The notes beneath the pieces were generated by a model that was given only the letters and a program-made list of their open reading frames with translations, was not told the DNA's origin and did no database searches. 64,000 bases of DNA from Hyperoplus lanceolatus (Eukaryota > Chordata > Actinopteri > Uranoscopiformes > Ammodytidae). A program made the translations under genes and the position numbers. Where the stretch lies: assembly GCA_026929865.2 (NCBI GenBank), contig CM049406.2:22864501-22928500 (forward strand). Reading direction: 5' to 3'. Below, piece after piece: positions 11,534-25,300 of this stretch. Positions within the stretch are counted from its first letter, which is position 1. Every line of letters starts with the position of its first letter.

Positions 11534-14500
11534 TATAGCCTCAAGTACTGTATTGTGACGACTTTTATATGTTACCTATGTGATGGAAAAATTAATTCCT
11601 GTGGGTTTTTTTCCAGGCTTCTTTAAGAATGATCCCCATTGTTTACTGTCTTGTGACACTGTCAAAAAAACTTTGTTTCATTAAGCACCCTTGCTTTTGC
11701 TGTTGCAAGTAAAAACTTCACCTGCTTTCAAGAAGCCTGCCTGACTCAGATCATCTTTATTGAAAACACTTGGGTTGTTTAATAAAATAATTCCTTTAAC
11801 AGACACGTTGTCATTTGTCATTGAATGATTGATAAGAGAAAACAGTGGAGTCCTGAACCCTGAATGGTGACTGTCTTCCTTAAATTGATCTGACATATTT
11901 TTCCTGTTTAAAGTCCCCACCTTGGTGAGGTGGCTTTATTTTGTTTGCTGAGTGAATGAACTCATTGATTAAACCCCTGTATAAATATTCTGGCTGGCAA
12001 ACAGAACAGTATATTTTTTGACTTTGTTTGTTTTATCCTTTTTTATTAAAATACTTAAAACTCAGTTGAGTTTTGGTTCTTTTTCTTACAAGTTGTGGAT
12101 ATATCAAATTTCCATAACAACCTAACTTACACATTTTATTTCCATTTGACATTAGCCTATTCTGTGCTGCCGTAAAATGTGATTTTACCCCAGGGACCAT
12201 AGAGAATATTTGATGTAATCGTATGCTTTTTGTGGGCCTATAATGTTCTTCAGACAGTTCCATTGTTCAATTTGACAGTTGTGAAGTTGCCATGTGAATC
12301 CCAGATTGGGATTTTATTTTCAGGGGCAGTGAATGAGCTCCAAATTGATTATGGAATAAACAAAAATAGACATTTACCAGTACTTTATTTCATCCTATCA
12401 TGAAACCAACAATCAATATATCATATCAGTATCCCTCACACACACAGTGTGACCTTTAATGCAAGTTATCCCACACAAAGTTCAAACCCAGTGCTTGTTA
12501 AACTGTCTGCTGAAGCTGCAGACAATCTTCAAAGCTGTCTACATCTCGCCAAGGGGCAGAGGAAATGCACCTAAGGTGTTTTTTTCTGCCAGCAGCCATC
12601 AGACTAACAATGCTTCCTGCCTGAACAGCTAGTGCTGGGGGACACTGAAGCAAGTGTTTTGCAACATCCATTCAAACTGCCCTGCTTTAAGCACATTCCA
12701 TTCTTCGGACTGATCTGTAAATCATTTGCTTCCAATTTGAAAAACATTTCTCTAGGTCAATTTCCTACCACTTTCATTTTAATGGAATAATGGCAGCGAT
12801 ATTTAGAACAGATGATAATGTGCATGTTTTTCTCTCTCTGCGTCTGTCTCAAAACATGGAACTAAATATAATAAAGTTTAGTGACATTTTCATAAACAGT
12901 TTCTACTTTCTATGTTTTATCTTTTGGCTGCTGCTAAATTATTAGATAACAACTCAATTTATTTCCGAATTCTAGGAACACAATAAACACAGACTGTTTA
13001 CTTGTTTATTCAAACAAGGGAAGTTAAATAGATATTTGTGGTCAGTCCATATTTGCTGTAGCCATGCTCTGTTCTGTGGATGCTGGTGTGATTTCTCAAC
13101 AACATCATTTTCCATTTTCTTGGCTCAGTAAACTGTCCAAAGGTTTCAAAAGGAGAAATGTAAGCTACCACTGAATAATAAATGAATGCTAAGCTAATCC
13201 TAGGACATCTAATGATAAAATATCAACCTTTAAAGATTCACTTGTAATTGGATTAATGAACTACATATACATAGGGATGCATTTCGAATGTTCTCAAACT
13301 CAATAATATGTATAGAATTTCATCACGTTCATGAGTTAGTTTAAGGGTCCTGTCATGGATATGTGATGGCAAGTGATGTCCAAAAGGTAAGTAAGCGATT
13401 ATTATGACACAGAGCAGCCTGTGAACTGTACCATTCCCGAATATATCCTACTTAAGGTAGCCTCAAGCTTAATGCAAACTTTAACTGTAATAATGAAATA
13501 ACTAACATATGTAAAATAAATTGTAAGCAAGCCTCTAGACTTTTGCATCTTTCATTTTGATTTAGCTCAGCTGACGTGAGCCTGTGGCCTTCTGGTCCAA
13601 AGGACAGTTTTGATTCTTAGGTCAATGTTACATGACTACTTACACTGTTTGGGTTGGCCAATGTAGCTACAGCACAACCTGTAACTCCCCTGATCACAAA
13701 CCAAAAGTTACATAATAGGCATGGAATGGGAAAAGATGCACAGCATGCTGTGACAGACATTTAGGTGGACTGAACTACATTTCAAATCTGTTTTGTGTTT
13801 AAATAAATAAAGTCCGGTTCGTCGAAAAACTCATTGACCTATGGTTTAACAAAATATGAAAAATTGACTGACTATAATTAGAATGGCAAAATCTTCAAAT
13901 TATTTCAGTGACATAAAACCTCAGTGAGGACTTCAAGTTTAACTTACCTTCAGCTATACTTTCCACCAGGAGGCAGCTTCCAAAAGGAATGATGACAAGC
14001 CTTGAGCCTTGAAAGAGCCTTGTGCCCAGAAAGTGCATCTCACTTTCTGGGCCCATAACGTTTATTTGTGTAAGTTAATGATTTGCTCATATTTCTACAA
14101 ATATTTGAAGCATATAGCAAAGTCAATTCATACCCCATTTCTCCTAAAATGTGATGCAACTCTTAATCTTTCTTTGAAATTGCTTTTGAGAACAGTTTTG
14201 CCTTGCGGCCAAGTTTTTTGCAGTATATGTGGTCAGTCCGTCAGCAGTCATTTGGTCCAATAAAGACTGCTTTTTCTCTCTCATTCTCTCCTCCGAGTAA
14301 AACCACAATCCCTCTCGGAGTCAGTTGTCTGCTTGTGTAATGGAAAAGGAGTATTTCTTGCTAAATCTTGCTAATTCCTTTTCCATCCATGGTGGGGCAC
14401 AAGGCAGTGGTTGCAGCTCTTTGGGAGGCTTTCCCGTCTCATCATGTCCTACACTTTTCATCATTGCCCAGTTTATTTTGCTTTGAGTTAAGCCTCAAGT

Positions 14501-14693
14501 TGGTTGTTACCAGCCTTTTTATTTTTCATACTGTAAGACACATTCTGTGGGATATGCACAACGGGAAAATGCATTACCCTTGTCCTGAATTGACCAATGA
14601 GTCAGTTAATCCCCCAACACAAACATGGGCACTGCAAAATTAGATCGAGGGAAAAGAGAGACGAATTGTAAATAATAAGGTATACATTTTTTT
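11534..14693. other. Intergenic sequence between transposon relics
   Basis: AT-rich sequence upstream of kank4 without any reading frame, splice pattern or domain that I can support. No repeat family was firmly recognised here. Confidence 0.5.
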
Positions 14694-14959
14694 TTAAAGG
14701 CCTACTTCGCCAGTGGGAATATGAAGGTGTATTGAACTCTAAGATCCTATATAGTATAAATGTGCAAAAATACAGTTTGTCCAGTTGTGATGTCACAACT
14801 GGGCAAACTGTAGGGTTAGACAGTGAGAGCATAAAACACTATTTCTGCCTTTTCTCAGGCTAGGATGAACCGATTTCTAAAATGTTTGCACATTTATACT
14901 ACATAGGATCTCAGATTTCAATAAACCTTCATATTCCCACTGGTGAAGTAGGCCTTTAA
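14694..14959. mobile_element. Palindromic MITE (266 bases)
   Basis: The left arm TTAAAGGCCTACTTCGCCAG is mirrored at the right end as CTGGTGAAGTAGGCCTTTAA, and the match continues inward for about 70 bases (ATATGAAGGT...TATAAATGTGC). TTAA at both outer edges suggests a TTAA target duplication. The centre contains a second small palindrome, CAGTTGTGATGTCACAACTG. Confidence 0.75.
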
Positions 14960-15036
14960 GTAGGAGCAATGTTTACCATGTTCACCATCTTAGTTAACTG
15001 TGTTAGCATACTAACATAACATTTGCTAATTAGCAA

Positions 15037-15052
15037 TACACACGCACGCACG

Positions 15053-15128
<76 letters not shown>
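15037..15128. repeat. (CACG)n/(CA)n microsatellite
   Basis: Four ACGC units pass into a long pure AC run. It lies in intergenic DNA about 1.2 kb upstream of the kank4 start. Confidence 0.95.
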
Positions 15129-15130
<2 letters not shown>

Positions 15131-15169
15131 AATACAACACATCAATACAGACAAGTCTGATGAGAATAT

Positions 15170-15350
15170 CATGTTTTATTGGTATTTCTAAATATACTAC
15201 ACATTTAGCTAAAAGTTATCACAATGCATCCTGAGGGGAACTTGAATGTCTGAAACAAATGTAATGGCATTCTATCCAGTAGTTGTGGGGACATTTAATT
15301 AAGAAACAAAAATATCAACCTAATGGTGGTGCTAGCAGTAGTCAGACGTT
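15170..15350 (+). repeat. Degenerate interspersed repeat fragment
   Basis: The phrases CATCCTGAGGGGAACTTGAA, GGCATTCTATCCAGTAGTTG and AACCTAATGGTGGTGCTAGC resemble those at 28140-28480 and 51900-52060, and weakly 17960-18070. This is an old high-copy fish repeat family that I cannot name with certainty. Confidence 0.5.
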
Positions 15351-16377
15351 TAGCAAAGACATTAGTCACAATCATCAGCGATGAATCAAAGCTTTGACCT
15401 GCTGATGGTTTTTCAGAAGAGTCTCGGATATCACAAGGGTCTTGAGGCTTTATCCTTGGATTTCTTTACAAAATTTCCTAGCGATCCATCAAATAGTTAT
15501 TCAGATATTCTGGTCTTGACCAAAGTGGTGGACAGAGCAAAGGTCAGACAGACTTTGCTAACCCTAGAACCGTGCCACTACAAAAGCAATTTCCACTTCT
15601 TCACAACCAATTTGCTGACGAATGACAGGCAATCAGACTAGGTTGTTACTTATTGTCCAATGAGAAAAGGAAAGGCTTTCCTGGCATGACGGTGCCTGAG
15701 GGGCAGCTGAAAGAGAATCCTTGAAGTATGAGAGGTATGCTCTGAGAGAATTAACCCCTACGATTGGCACCAAGCCCCTTCTCTCCCCCCTCCTGTTTAC
15801 TTGATTATAGAGGACAGGGAGCACATAACGTTGGGCTGAGTTACACATTCTGAAAGAGGGAGATCTATGAAGCACTGCCTGGTGGTCACCGACGTTATCT
15901 GAGAGGATTATGGGTGGTACACAGTAAGGTGACTCTGGTACTTTCTCACACTTCAGACCAGATGCCCCATATTTTGACATGTTGTCACCAGGGGTCCCAG
16001 AAGGATTGCCAGTCTTTCCCGGCCGGCTGCACCTCTAAACTCCTATTGGCTGCTGCTGAAGGAGTGGGTGTGATTCCCGTATGTTGAGCCACTCACTTGT
16101 CAGTCTTGTTGGACAGGAGGCATGTTCACCAGCCCCTCCCTGCTCCGTGCTGTCTTTCATACACAAGCAAACCCAGTTTCTGTTATGGCAGGGGCAGCAC
16201 ATTGGCATTCACCAAACAGCCGCGGCATGCCCCTCTCCCTAAAGGCACCTCCCCTCCTTCTCAGGAGGCAGACAGGCAGCCTGAACTGAGCTGAGCTGAA
16301 AGCAGACTGTAGTGGACTGTCTGACATACACACCCTCACATCAGCATCAAGATAAAGTGGAGGAAACTGCTGAACAC

Positions 16378-16387
16378 ATGTCACAAG
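16378..16387 (+). CDS. kank4: kank4 exon 1: start codon and ten coding bases
   Basis: ATGTCACAAG before a GTAAGCT donor joins in frame to GAAACATC at the next acceptor, giving MSQGNILPHK. It closes an otherwise start-less frame, since exon 2 reads open back through its acceptor. The 5' UTR probably occupies roughly 16250-16377. Confidence 0.75.
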
Positions 16388-19300
16388 GTAAGCTCTTTTT
16401 TAATATTCCTCTCGTATCTCCTATAGCCACCGGAGGACTGTTGGATTGGATAGTTAATCAAAGCCGATATGTTGAATGATGACCTTGAAAGTCTTCCATT
16501 CCTGGACTGGCTGATCTAAATTCAGGGTCAAGAAAGCTTTTGACTCTAAAGTGATTTAACAAATTGTGTAGAGTGGAACCAGAGTGGACTGTGCTGAATA
16601 TTGATCGCCACTTTCAGGAGAATAACTTTGATTTTTAAAGATTGGATTTTGAATTACATTTACATTTTATGTCATCAAAATGTACACACACAGAAGCGCA
16701 CTCGAACCAACACAAACACACAACTCCACGTGAGCGCACACAAGGCAGCCGACGTTCTATTTTAACCGTGCCATGTTAACATACCACAGCTTTCCTTCGT
16801 GCGTGAAGCCCCTGGCAGCTGTTTTATCCCCTTAGCTTTTGGCTTCCACAGGCCACACAATGAGGCTTAGATGGCACAATGCAACTCTGACCCTGTTGCT
16901 GTTGGACTGTGACCGGGACAACTCCAGTGCTCCAAAATGCCAAGACGAAAACATAAAGACTGAAAAAGAGATCACAGGACTTCAGGGATTTCTAGGGAGT
17001 CTTTATGGAGACAGTTAGTGACAAATGTGGGTTCGTCAGAAAAAAGATGAAGGGAAGGTTGAAGAAGAAGGGGAAAGGGAGCTCAAGTCCAGACGGTTGG
17101 CTTTGGTTTCTAAGTCAACTCTGAACAGAAGATGAGGTTTAGAGTTATGGAAAAAACTGCGGTGAGTACAGCCAAAAAGTGGAATGGAGGAAGGATTTTT
17201 CCGGGAACAGAACATAGACAGGGAAAACATGTTTATATATACATAATGTAATGGCAAATGGAAAGGTGCTGAGAAAGAAAGAAAGAGGGAGAGAGAAAAC
17301 TAGAAGTCAGACATCCACACATTGTACTGATGTCAAAAAGTGATTCTGTCATATCAAGTGGTACAAGTGGGTGGGACTGAGTCCAGGACAATGCTACAAA
17401 GTATCAAAATCGACAGCTCTGAAAGTTTACCCGAAGTGAACCAATGAAAAAAAAAAGATAAAAGAAGGTATGCTGATGTGTTAGTTGTAAAAGAACACTG
17501 TAGTGACTCTGTGAGGATACAGCCTATATGGTGAGGATACACAGCACTGCTTTGAACTAAATGCTACTATGAGCATAATAGGCTAATGGTTCACAGTGAC
17601 AATGCTGTTCATTATTATTTTATTTTGTCAACATCCTAATGTGCACTAATTAGCACAAAGTTTAGCTCAGGCTAATTTGAACGCCATGAATTTTACAGGG
17701 AACTTGTTCATAGGATACATCAAAATGTTGGACTCAATTTGAATTTAAAAGGTGGTGATAGCCATTGTAATCCTAAATACTGGGATTAAAATCCGGGAAT
17801 ATCTACTAACCGTCCAGTACCTGTCAATACAGCAATTGCTCTGAACAAAAGTTCATACCCTGAATGGGCACGTAAACAAAGGGAGTCAGGCAAGATGCGT
17901 CTGTGGGCACAGCCTGTGAAGGAGCACGAAGGGAGGGGTGCATTTGTTTTGGTGGTCAGTTCAAATATCAACAAGCTTTCTGTCACATTGCTGAGTATGC
18001 CTTTAATGATGGAGCTAGATGGAAAGTCAATGAATGAATATGGCAATCCATCCAGTATTTCTTGACATTTCATTTAAAACAACGATGGACCAAGTAGTGA
18101 AACAGCCAACCAACACTGCTATCCTTAACGTTTTGCCATTAGCGTGGCTAAAAAATGACTACTGCAACATGTCTCTGCTACCCTCAGTGACCTAACCAAA
18201 TGTTAACCGCTATCGTCATTTGAACTCTAAATTGATCAATTTGCCGTTATCTAAGGTTCCAGCATTTATCATTTTTTTCATTGGGAGCCCCCCCCCCCTC
18301 TTGCTGTGCTTTGAGTTCATATTTAATTTGTGGCTTTGGTTGAAAAATGCTGTGGATAGAGAGGTTGGGATTTTGAGGTTAGTGCTAATACAGGAAATCT
18401 AAAAGGTCTGTGTGAAAACAGTCACATTTATCCAGAGGAACAGAGCGGCTGTTGTGGGACCAGAAAAATGAGGAGGACTCAAATAAAGGACACTTGAAAA
18501 CTGACATTTCCTTAACTGAAATAAGACAAGGGCTGAAGCTGGATACAAAGGAATCCTTCATTTTCTTCCAAAATTCATGAAAGAAATATTAAACTCACTC
18601 AGATGCTTGACTTTGGTTTGAGTTCAATGTGTTCCGAGGCACTGTAGCATTGCGCCGTGCCGTTTGGCTGGGGCCTGTTTAGGGAAAGTCAAATATTTTA
18701 CATTTCATTTCTTTGGTTTCCTGTTAGGTGGGCCCGCTGCTCCAAGCATACACAATTAAAACCTGTGCCACGGAAATGTGGATAGAGTTAGGCAATGACT
18801 CTTGGGAATTGCCCTAACCATAACTCTGCTATATTGTTTCCTCTGTGGTAACCTGGTCAGGGAGAAATTCCCAAAGGATGTCTAAATTTATAGTGTGTAT
18901 AAGTAACGTGTGGGCTAAAGCAGTTTGGACTTCACTTTGTTTGTCTGAGAGCACGCAATAAATAGTCTGACAATGTTTAATTCTCTATCTGAATGTTGTA
19001 TGAACCACTTGAATGTGTTATAAGTTGGTATGGAATTGTTTGATATGTTGGGGAATATACTCTTATTAATTTTTTTCTCAAGAGTTAGACAATAAATAAG
19101 ATACAACTGTCATGTCCTTATGGTAAGTATGAAGCTACAGCAATGAGAGGGTTGGCTTAGCTTAGCATAAAGACTGTAAACAGGGGGAAACTTCTAGCCT
19201 GTCTCTGTCCAAAGGTACACACATCTGCCTACCAGCACTGCTAAGAAGCCTGTTGTAGGCTCCTGGCTATAGTTTTATATTTAGCATTAAGACAAACGTG

Positions 19301-22300
19301 CCGTCAATCCTCTCAAATAACTCTAAATACATTCTTATTAGATTTTATTGTGTGCAATCACTCATTGTGTATGAGTACTTTTAAGAAGTAGAAATCTTAG
19401 CTCAAAATGCCTAAACTAACTCAAGACTATAAAATAATTTGCTGAAAGTGTTTGCATTCTGCTGACTTGCAGCCAGCAGTCTGACACTGATTTAGATGTC
19501 TGCAGTAACAGGTGCTTTGCTTTTCGATGCTGATTGAAAGAGTGAGTTGTGAATACAGCCTGTTCGTGCCTTAGAGCCTCCCTAGCTCTAGACGTTTCCT
19601 CACAATAGAATGATTGATCTTGTTGCCCTCCCAGTTTGTCTCTATACCTGGAGGATGTTCAAATGAATGATCTTATATTAGTTGGTAAAATGAAGACACA
19701 TGTCTGGGTCTCATGTCTTGACATGTACTTGTAGCTTTACACCCACATGTATAGGCTAAATTTAGACTTGTTGAGTGCTGAAATATTCCTCTCATCATCA
19801 TGAAACCCTACTGGCATAACAACATACACACTGTATAAGATTCAATGTATGACACGTGTATCCGATTTCTTTAGGGGCAACAGAACATAACATACAGTGA
19901 GCGGAAACTCTGCTGTTCTTGAGTTTGAGAGCTTGAAAACTGAAAACTTATTTTAAAGAAAAAAGTATTTTTGTTTAATTTTTTTTTTTTAGACATAAGG
20001 TATAATCAAAGTTTAATTTTAGACCGGTAACAAAACTCAGGATTCATTTTAAGAATATTATCCGGAAATCTCACACAATACAGAGTCTTGCGGTGGCATG
20101 TCATTTTACCTAAAAATATCTTTTTTAGAAATACCTACTCTTTTCAGGGGGAACATATTGAACATTCTATATTTTAAACTCCAACTATCCTCAAACTAGA
20201 AGGCCAACATACTAGCAGACATTGTATTCATAGAGTACATGCAGAACCTTCATGAGTGCATGAACATTTAAAGCATTGGACCTTAATACACAGACATTTC
20301 TTAGTGTTTAACGCCTTAGCTTGGGAAATGTTCGCAACCGAATCTGTAATTTGCAGATACGTTGCTGTCTATTGCTTGCCCTCAGAGAGAGTGTGAATGA
20401 TGGAGTTCAAAATTCCCAGAGGGGCCATTTGGTGGTGTTTGTCTGTTTACTGCATAGCTGACATTGTTTGGGGTTGTGGCTGGGTGGCTGCGGGGCCTGA
20501 AGAGGACAGCAAGCTGCCACAGAGGCTGGTGGTCAGGAGAGGGAGAGGGGGGACATGGGCGGAGAGGGAAGAGGTAAGGGTGGAAGGAAGAGACACTGAG
20601 AGAATGACGTAATAGAAGCAATGACTACATAAAGTATATAGACTGTTCTCTATCATACAGACAAGAAGGCAGATGGAGAATCAGCAGAATCACAGGGTGT
20701 TCTGTTAAAATCATTCAATGTAAGTGAATCACGAGAGAGGAAAAAGGAACAGCCAGAAACCGTTCAGTAAAAGTAAACCAAGGACCTGAGAAAAAACTAC
20801 AGACTTAGTAGGAGGCACAGGGAGAGCAGGGAGGGAGGAAAGTAGTGAGTCACAACAATGGTCATCTGTATTTGTGTCTGTAGGAGTATAGTTTGCTCCG
20901 TTGGCCATAGCTGCTGGGCTAAACAGCTTCAAAGTTATTTTCAGCTCCCGTCCTGGATGGCAAGGCTGTAATCAACTGAACATCAGGCCTGCCACTGATG
21001 AATAATAGAAGCCTGATGCATGGAAGAAATGAAGCAGTGAGAATGTGAGAGAAACAGAAGTCTTGGGAAAAGAAGAGAATGAGAGGGAACAAAGTGAGAT
21101 GGAGAGAGGAAGCCCTTGCACCAGCGTAATTGGCTGTTTGTGTTCTGTGCTTTGCACTTAATGTGGGAGTAAAATAACTATCTCTGTTTAGAGCGATCTT
21201 CCATCTGGTCATAAAATGTTTCCCACCAGAAATACCACAGCTAAAATTCAAGTCAATGTCAGTGCCAAAATTCATCTGTATTCCCCCTCAGAAATCATTA
21301 ATGTGTTCATTATTTTATTAGATAATCTCACAATAACCACTTCTGCCACTTGTAAAAACACTCTAACGGGTTTCTCATGCGTTGCCGGCTCACTTCATCG
21401 TTCTTTTGTTTTGATTGTTTTGTCAGATACCCAGGGTCCAAACAGATAATGTGACAACTTGTTTGGACAACTGAAGACAAGAAAGCAAAGAATGGAAGGA
21501 CGAAATGGTAAAAAGAAGTCCCTAACATGAGAGAATGTTTCTAAATCAGAGACCTGTTTGTGATAGATACTAAATCACTGTTTTGATGTTTACAGGAAAC
21601 ATCTTGCCTCACAAAACAACAGAGAATGGAATTAAAGGGAAGCCCCCATACTCAGTGGAAACCCCTTATGGCTATCAAATTGACCTGGACTTTCTAAAAT
21701 ACGTAGATGACATCGAGAAAGGCAACACAATCAAAAGAGTCCCCATCCAGCGTCGAAGCAAGGGCCCCCGGGCCAGCACATTACCCAGGCACCTCAACTC
21801 CTCCGGGTGTGGCTACCGCCCGAGCCCCTGGGGATCTACTGGAGCTCTTGGCCCCAGGTCCCGACTGTCAGACCCCCATCATCATGGCTACTCCTACTGG
21901 GCAAATGATCACAGGTCACCACTTTCCCCCACAGGGCTCACATCCCTGGCAGAGATGGAGGCCAGGATCAAGGAGTTTGATGAGCAACCTCTAGGTGAGC
22001 ACATCCGACCCCATCTCCTCCGTGCCTCCAGTCTGCCACTCACAGTACTGCTTAGACAAGGATCAGAATCCACCGACGACCCCGGAAGCCTCAGAAGTTC
22101 GAGGGATCACCTTGGGGAAAATAATTTATCCTCTGAAGATGTCTTCCGCTCCTCAGACAGCCCTAGACCACAGGACTGTTCAGCACTATTGAGGCGCCTC
22201 ACAGAGGCCCTTGAACGTGTGGGTGAGCTGGAGATGGAGATGAGGGTGATTCCAGAGCTCAGGGCACAGATCTGCATTATGCAAGAGGAGAAAGAAAGGC

Positions 22301-25300
22301 TCCGACTGGGTCTGAATCCAAATATCCAACCCCTGTCAATGAATGGAAGTGCACATTCACACACCTCGTCCCATTACGGCACAGCAGACATAAAAAGGCC
22401 TCGGCATGAAAGTCACATCATGTTTCCTCAAAATCACCGTGTCGGTAAAGGAAACTCTAATCCAAGTCATGAGTGGAGAAGTAGTTCAGACTTGGACGAG
22501 CTGCTGACAGTGACCTCCCTTCAGGCTAAGGTAGCCGTGCTGGAGCAAAAGCTCCACGAGACGAGCCTGGAGCTCCAGAGGGCCTTAGGGCTGCTGAGGG
22601 AGCAGCAAGCGGAAAGCAGAAGTAAAGATGAGAAGATTGAGCACCTCAAGAAGAATCCTGGGGTGTGGGTCCGTGCAGAGAGAGTGGTGATAGACCAGGA
22701 TGGAGATCAGACAATGGTGAGATCCATGGAACCACAAAATGAAGGTTCAAGAGGGTCCAAAACTCTTACCATGAATGGACAAAGAAGTCAACAAAAAGAC
22801 TCATTGGTCGATACCAGCGGAATCACTTCATTAGCGTCTTTTGAATCTGGAGAGGCTGATTGCTTAGACAACGCGGAGGTTATCCATCACATCAAGAAGA
22901 TCAAGAGGCTCCTGGATCAGCAGTGGGAGTGTTTGTGTGCTAACGGTCAGTCAGGAGAGGAGGGTAAACCTCGGAAGCACCCAGACCCCAAAGTCAACTC
23001 TTTGCAGCAGGAGATGATGGGGCTTGTCGACATCCTCTCCTCTTACTACACCCAGCATGGACACAGTGATGGAGAGAAAATTCAACATGGAGGTATTGTA
23101 TATTGTACTTTCTCTCATAAATAAATCACAACTATTTTGAAGGACTTATTAATGCAGATACTGACAATGGTTGCTCTACGTCTGTATTAATTCCACAAGA
23201 ACCAACTTAAAGCAAAATAACAAACATAACAACATAACTGAATATCGCAACAGCACATTTGTACTTTAGACTAAATTCTGACTTCCTGTTTTAGGGGTGT
23301 CATGTTGAGAGGCAGTGCTATAAGGATAGGATTAAGAATTCATGTTTCATCTGACTGAATAAAACATTACTTTCAGTAGGGAATATCTTAGACGACCAGT
23401 CCTATTTAATTGGAGCACATGGTTGACCTTAGTTAGCTCCCATTATTAGTGAACTGCTTTTGAGTTTTCGAGCATTCCCCTTTTTTAAAGCATCAGTAAT
23501 CCCAGGATGCAAAGCAGAACTAGTAGATATGAATTAGTGAGAAGTGTGTAGCTTATTCAAAACCCTATGGAAAAGAACAAGTGTTTCAAATCTCCAGACA
23601 TGTTAAAAACTGAACCTAAATAGCAAAACCTTTAAACCTTTAAAACCTTAAAGGAGAAGTAAGTGATATGGAACTTTCTGTCTTCAATGTGAGGCTAAAT
23701 GTCGTTCCCAAACATTGGTCTCACAGCAAAGAAGTCTTTACTAACTGAAAGTCAGCCAATTTAGACACACAATTGACCATTGAGATGTCAACTCCCTGCT
23801 GTCGTTGACTTGTCTTCTTCATATTTGCATCTTTACAAAATGGGATAAAATGGCTGCGTCCAAAATGAATAAGCCATACATCATGTATTTGATCAGGAGC
23901 ATGTAATGTTGTTTTTCAGCTGTGTTTTGGTATTTCATCCATTTCTCTCTTGTTTATCTTCTGTGTAGCCTCCAAATCCATCATGAAGACAGACGGATGT
24001 GCCCAGACATCAAAGTACCTACATTCAGGGGGTGTAGATGATGGGTTAGTAAATAACTCTCTTTGACTTTAGCAGCCTTTAGAGTTATGAGTATTGCTTA
24101 ACCCAGAGCTTTGGTTGACAGGCATACTAACTTGAGGTTATTCAAACTACTGCTGCATGGTTCTGACTGAGAAAAACATCATCATTTAAGTTGAGAGATG
24201 ACTGCCACTCCCTCTACAGTTGTCAGTTAAAAGAGAAAAGCAATGGCTGCCATGCCTTCTGAGTTTCTGTGAAAATCAGTTTCCATTATAACAATACAGT
24301 ATATAGATAGATCTGTTTGACTGTAACAATGTTACAGACTTATTGTCTACAGTATAAGTCAACAAAGTGAGACTTGTACTCTTCAAAACCGTAGCACTTT
24401 CTATTCTATTCCATTTATTTGTTTTGACTTTTTCCTTAGATTTCTAGCTTATATGCTTTAAAAGGATTGGACTCTAAATATTGTTATATGAAATATCCTG
24501 GTCCATATCATTTGCATAAGATAATAAATGTCCTCCAAAAATCTTTATCCTTTTCCTAAATAAGGCGACCCAGACATTGTCTGGGAAAATGGTTGATTGG
24601 TTTTTGGAGTAAAATGTTTGAAGTATTTAAGCAATATTTTTTAACTTTGTGGCTTGCAAAACTGATCAATAAAACCTCAGTTGCCAACATCTACGAGCAT
24701 TTGGATGGCAATTAGTTTTAATTTAATTAATTAATTTATTTTAAGTAGAATCAGCCCTTGGGTGATGCGTGCTGCCCAGGTGGATGCAGGCCCAGATAAG
24801 AGACCGATGGGAGAAAAGAGGCACACAAGCCCAGACGGACAGATACTATTGGGAGGGGCCGGATCAGGACAGACAGATGGAAGCGTAGTGTCTGTGGAAG
24901 CTGTGGCCAAAGAGAGAACGGCCAATATGAAACAACAGCCTCCAGGAGAACAGATGGAGGGCAACTCTGGCTCAGAAACTACCACTGGGGGCAGGTTAGA
25001 GGACCGGATCAAAATTTGGAAAATGTAACTGTGATGTTTACTTTCAGGTAATAGCTTTTCACACAACGAGTCAACACTTCTATTCTCTCTTTTTTCTGAC
25101 TCTTTCTTCTAGGGAAAAAGTGAGTGCAGATTTCATGGCTGCTTGTCAGTTCCTCAAAGACCACATGGACAACATGGATAACCCCAATGATGAAATGGTA
25201 AGCAGTATTTAGTCTTTCAATGAAACCTAAATTAATTAATTTATGCAATACTGACACTGCTCACATACTAAATTTTATATTTATATATTACATCTTAAGG

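Noticed and set aside
20397..20612. Plus-strand frame MMEFKIPRGAIWW... as a possible small gene in kank4 intron 1
   Set aside because: Short, GA-rich low-complexity second half, no splice partners or homology.
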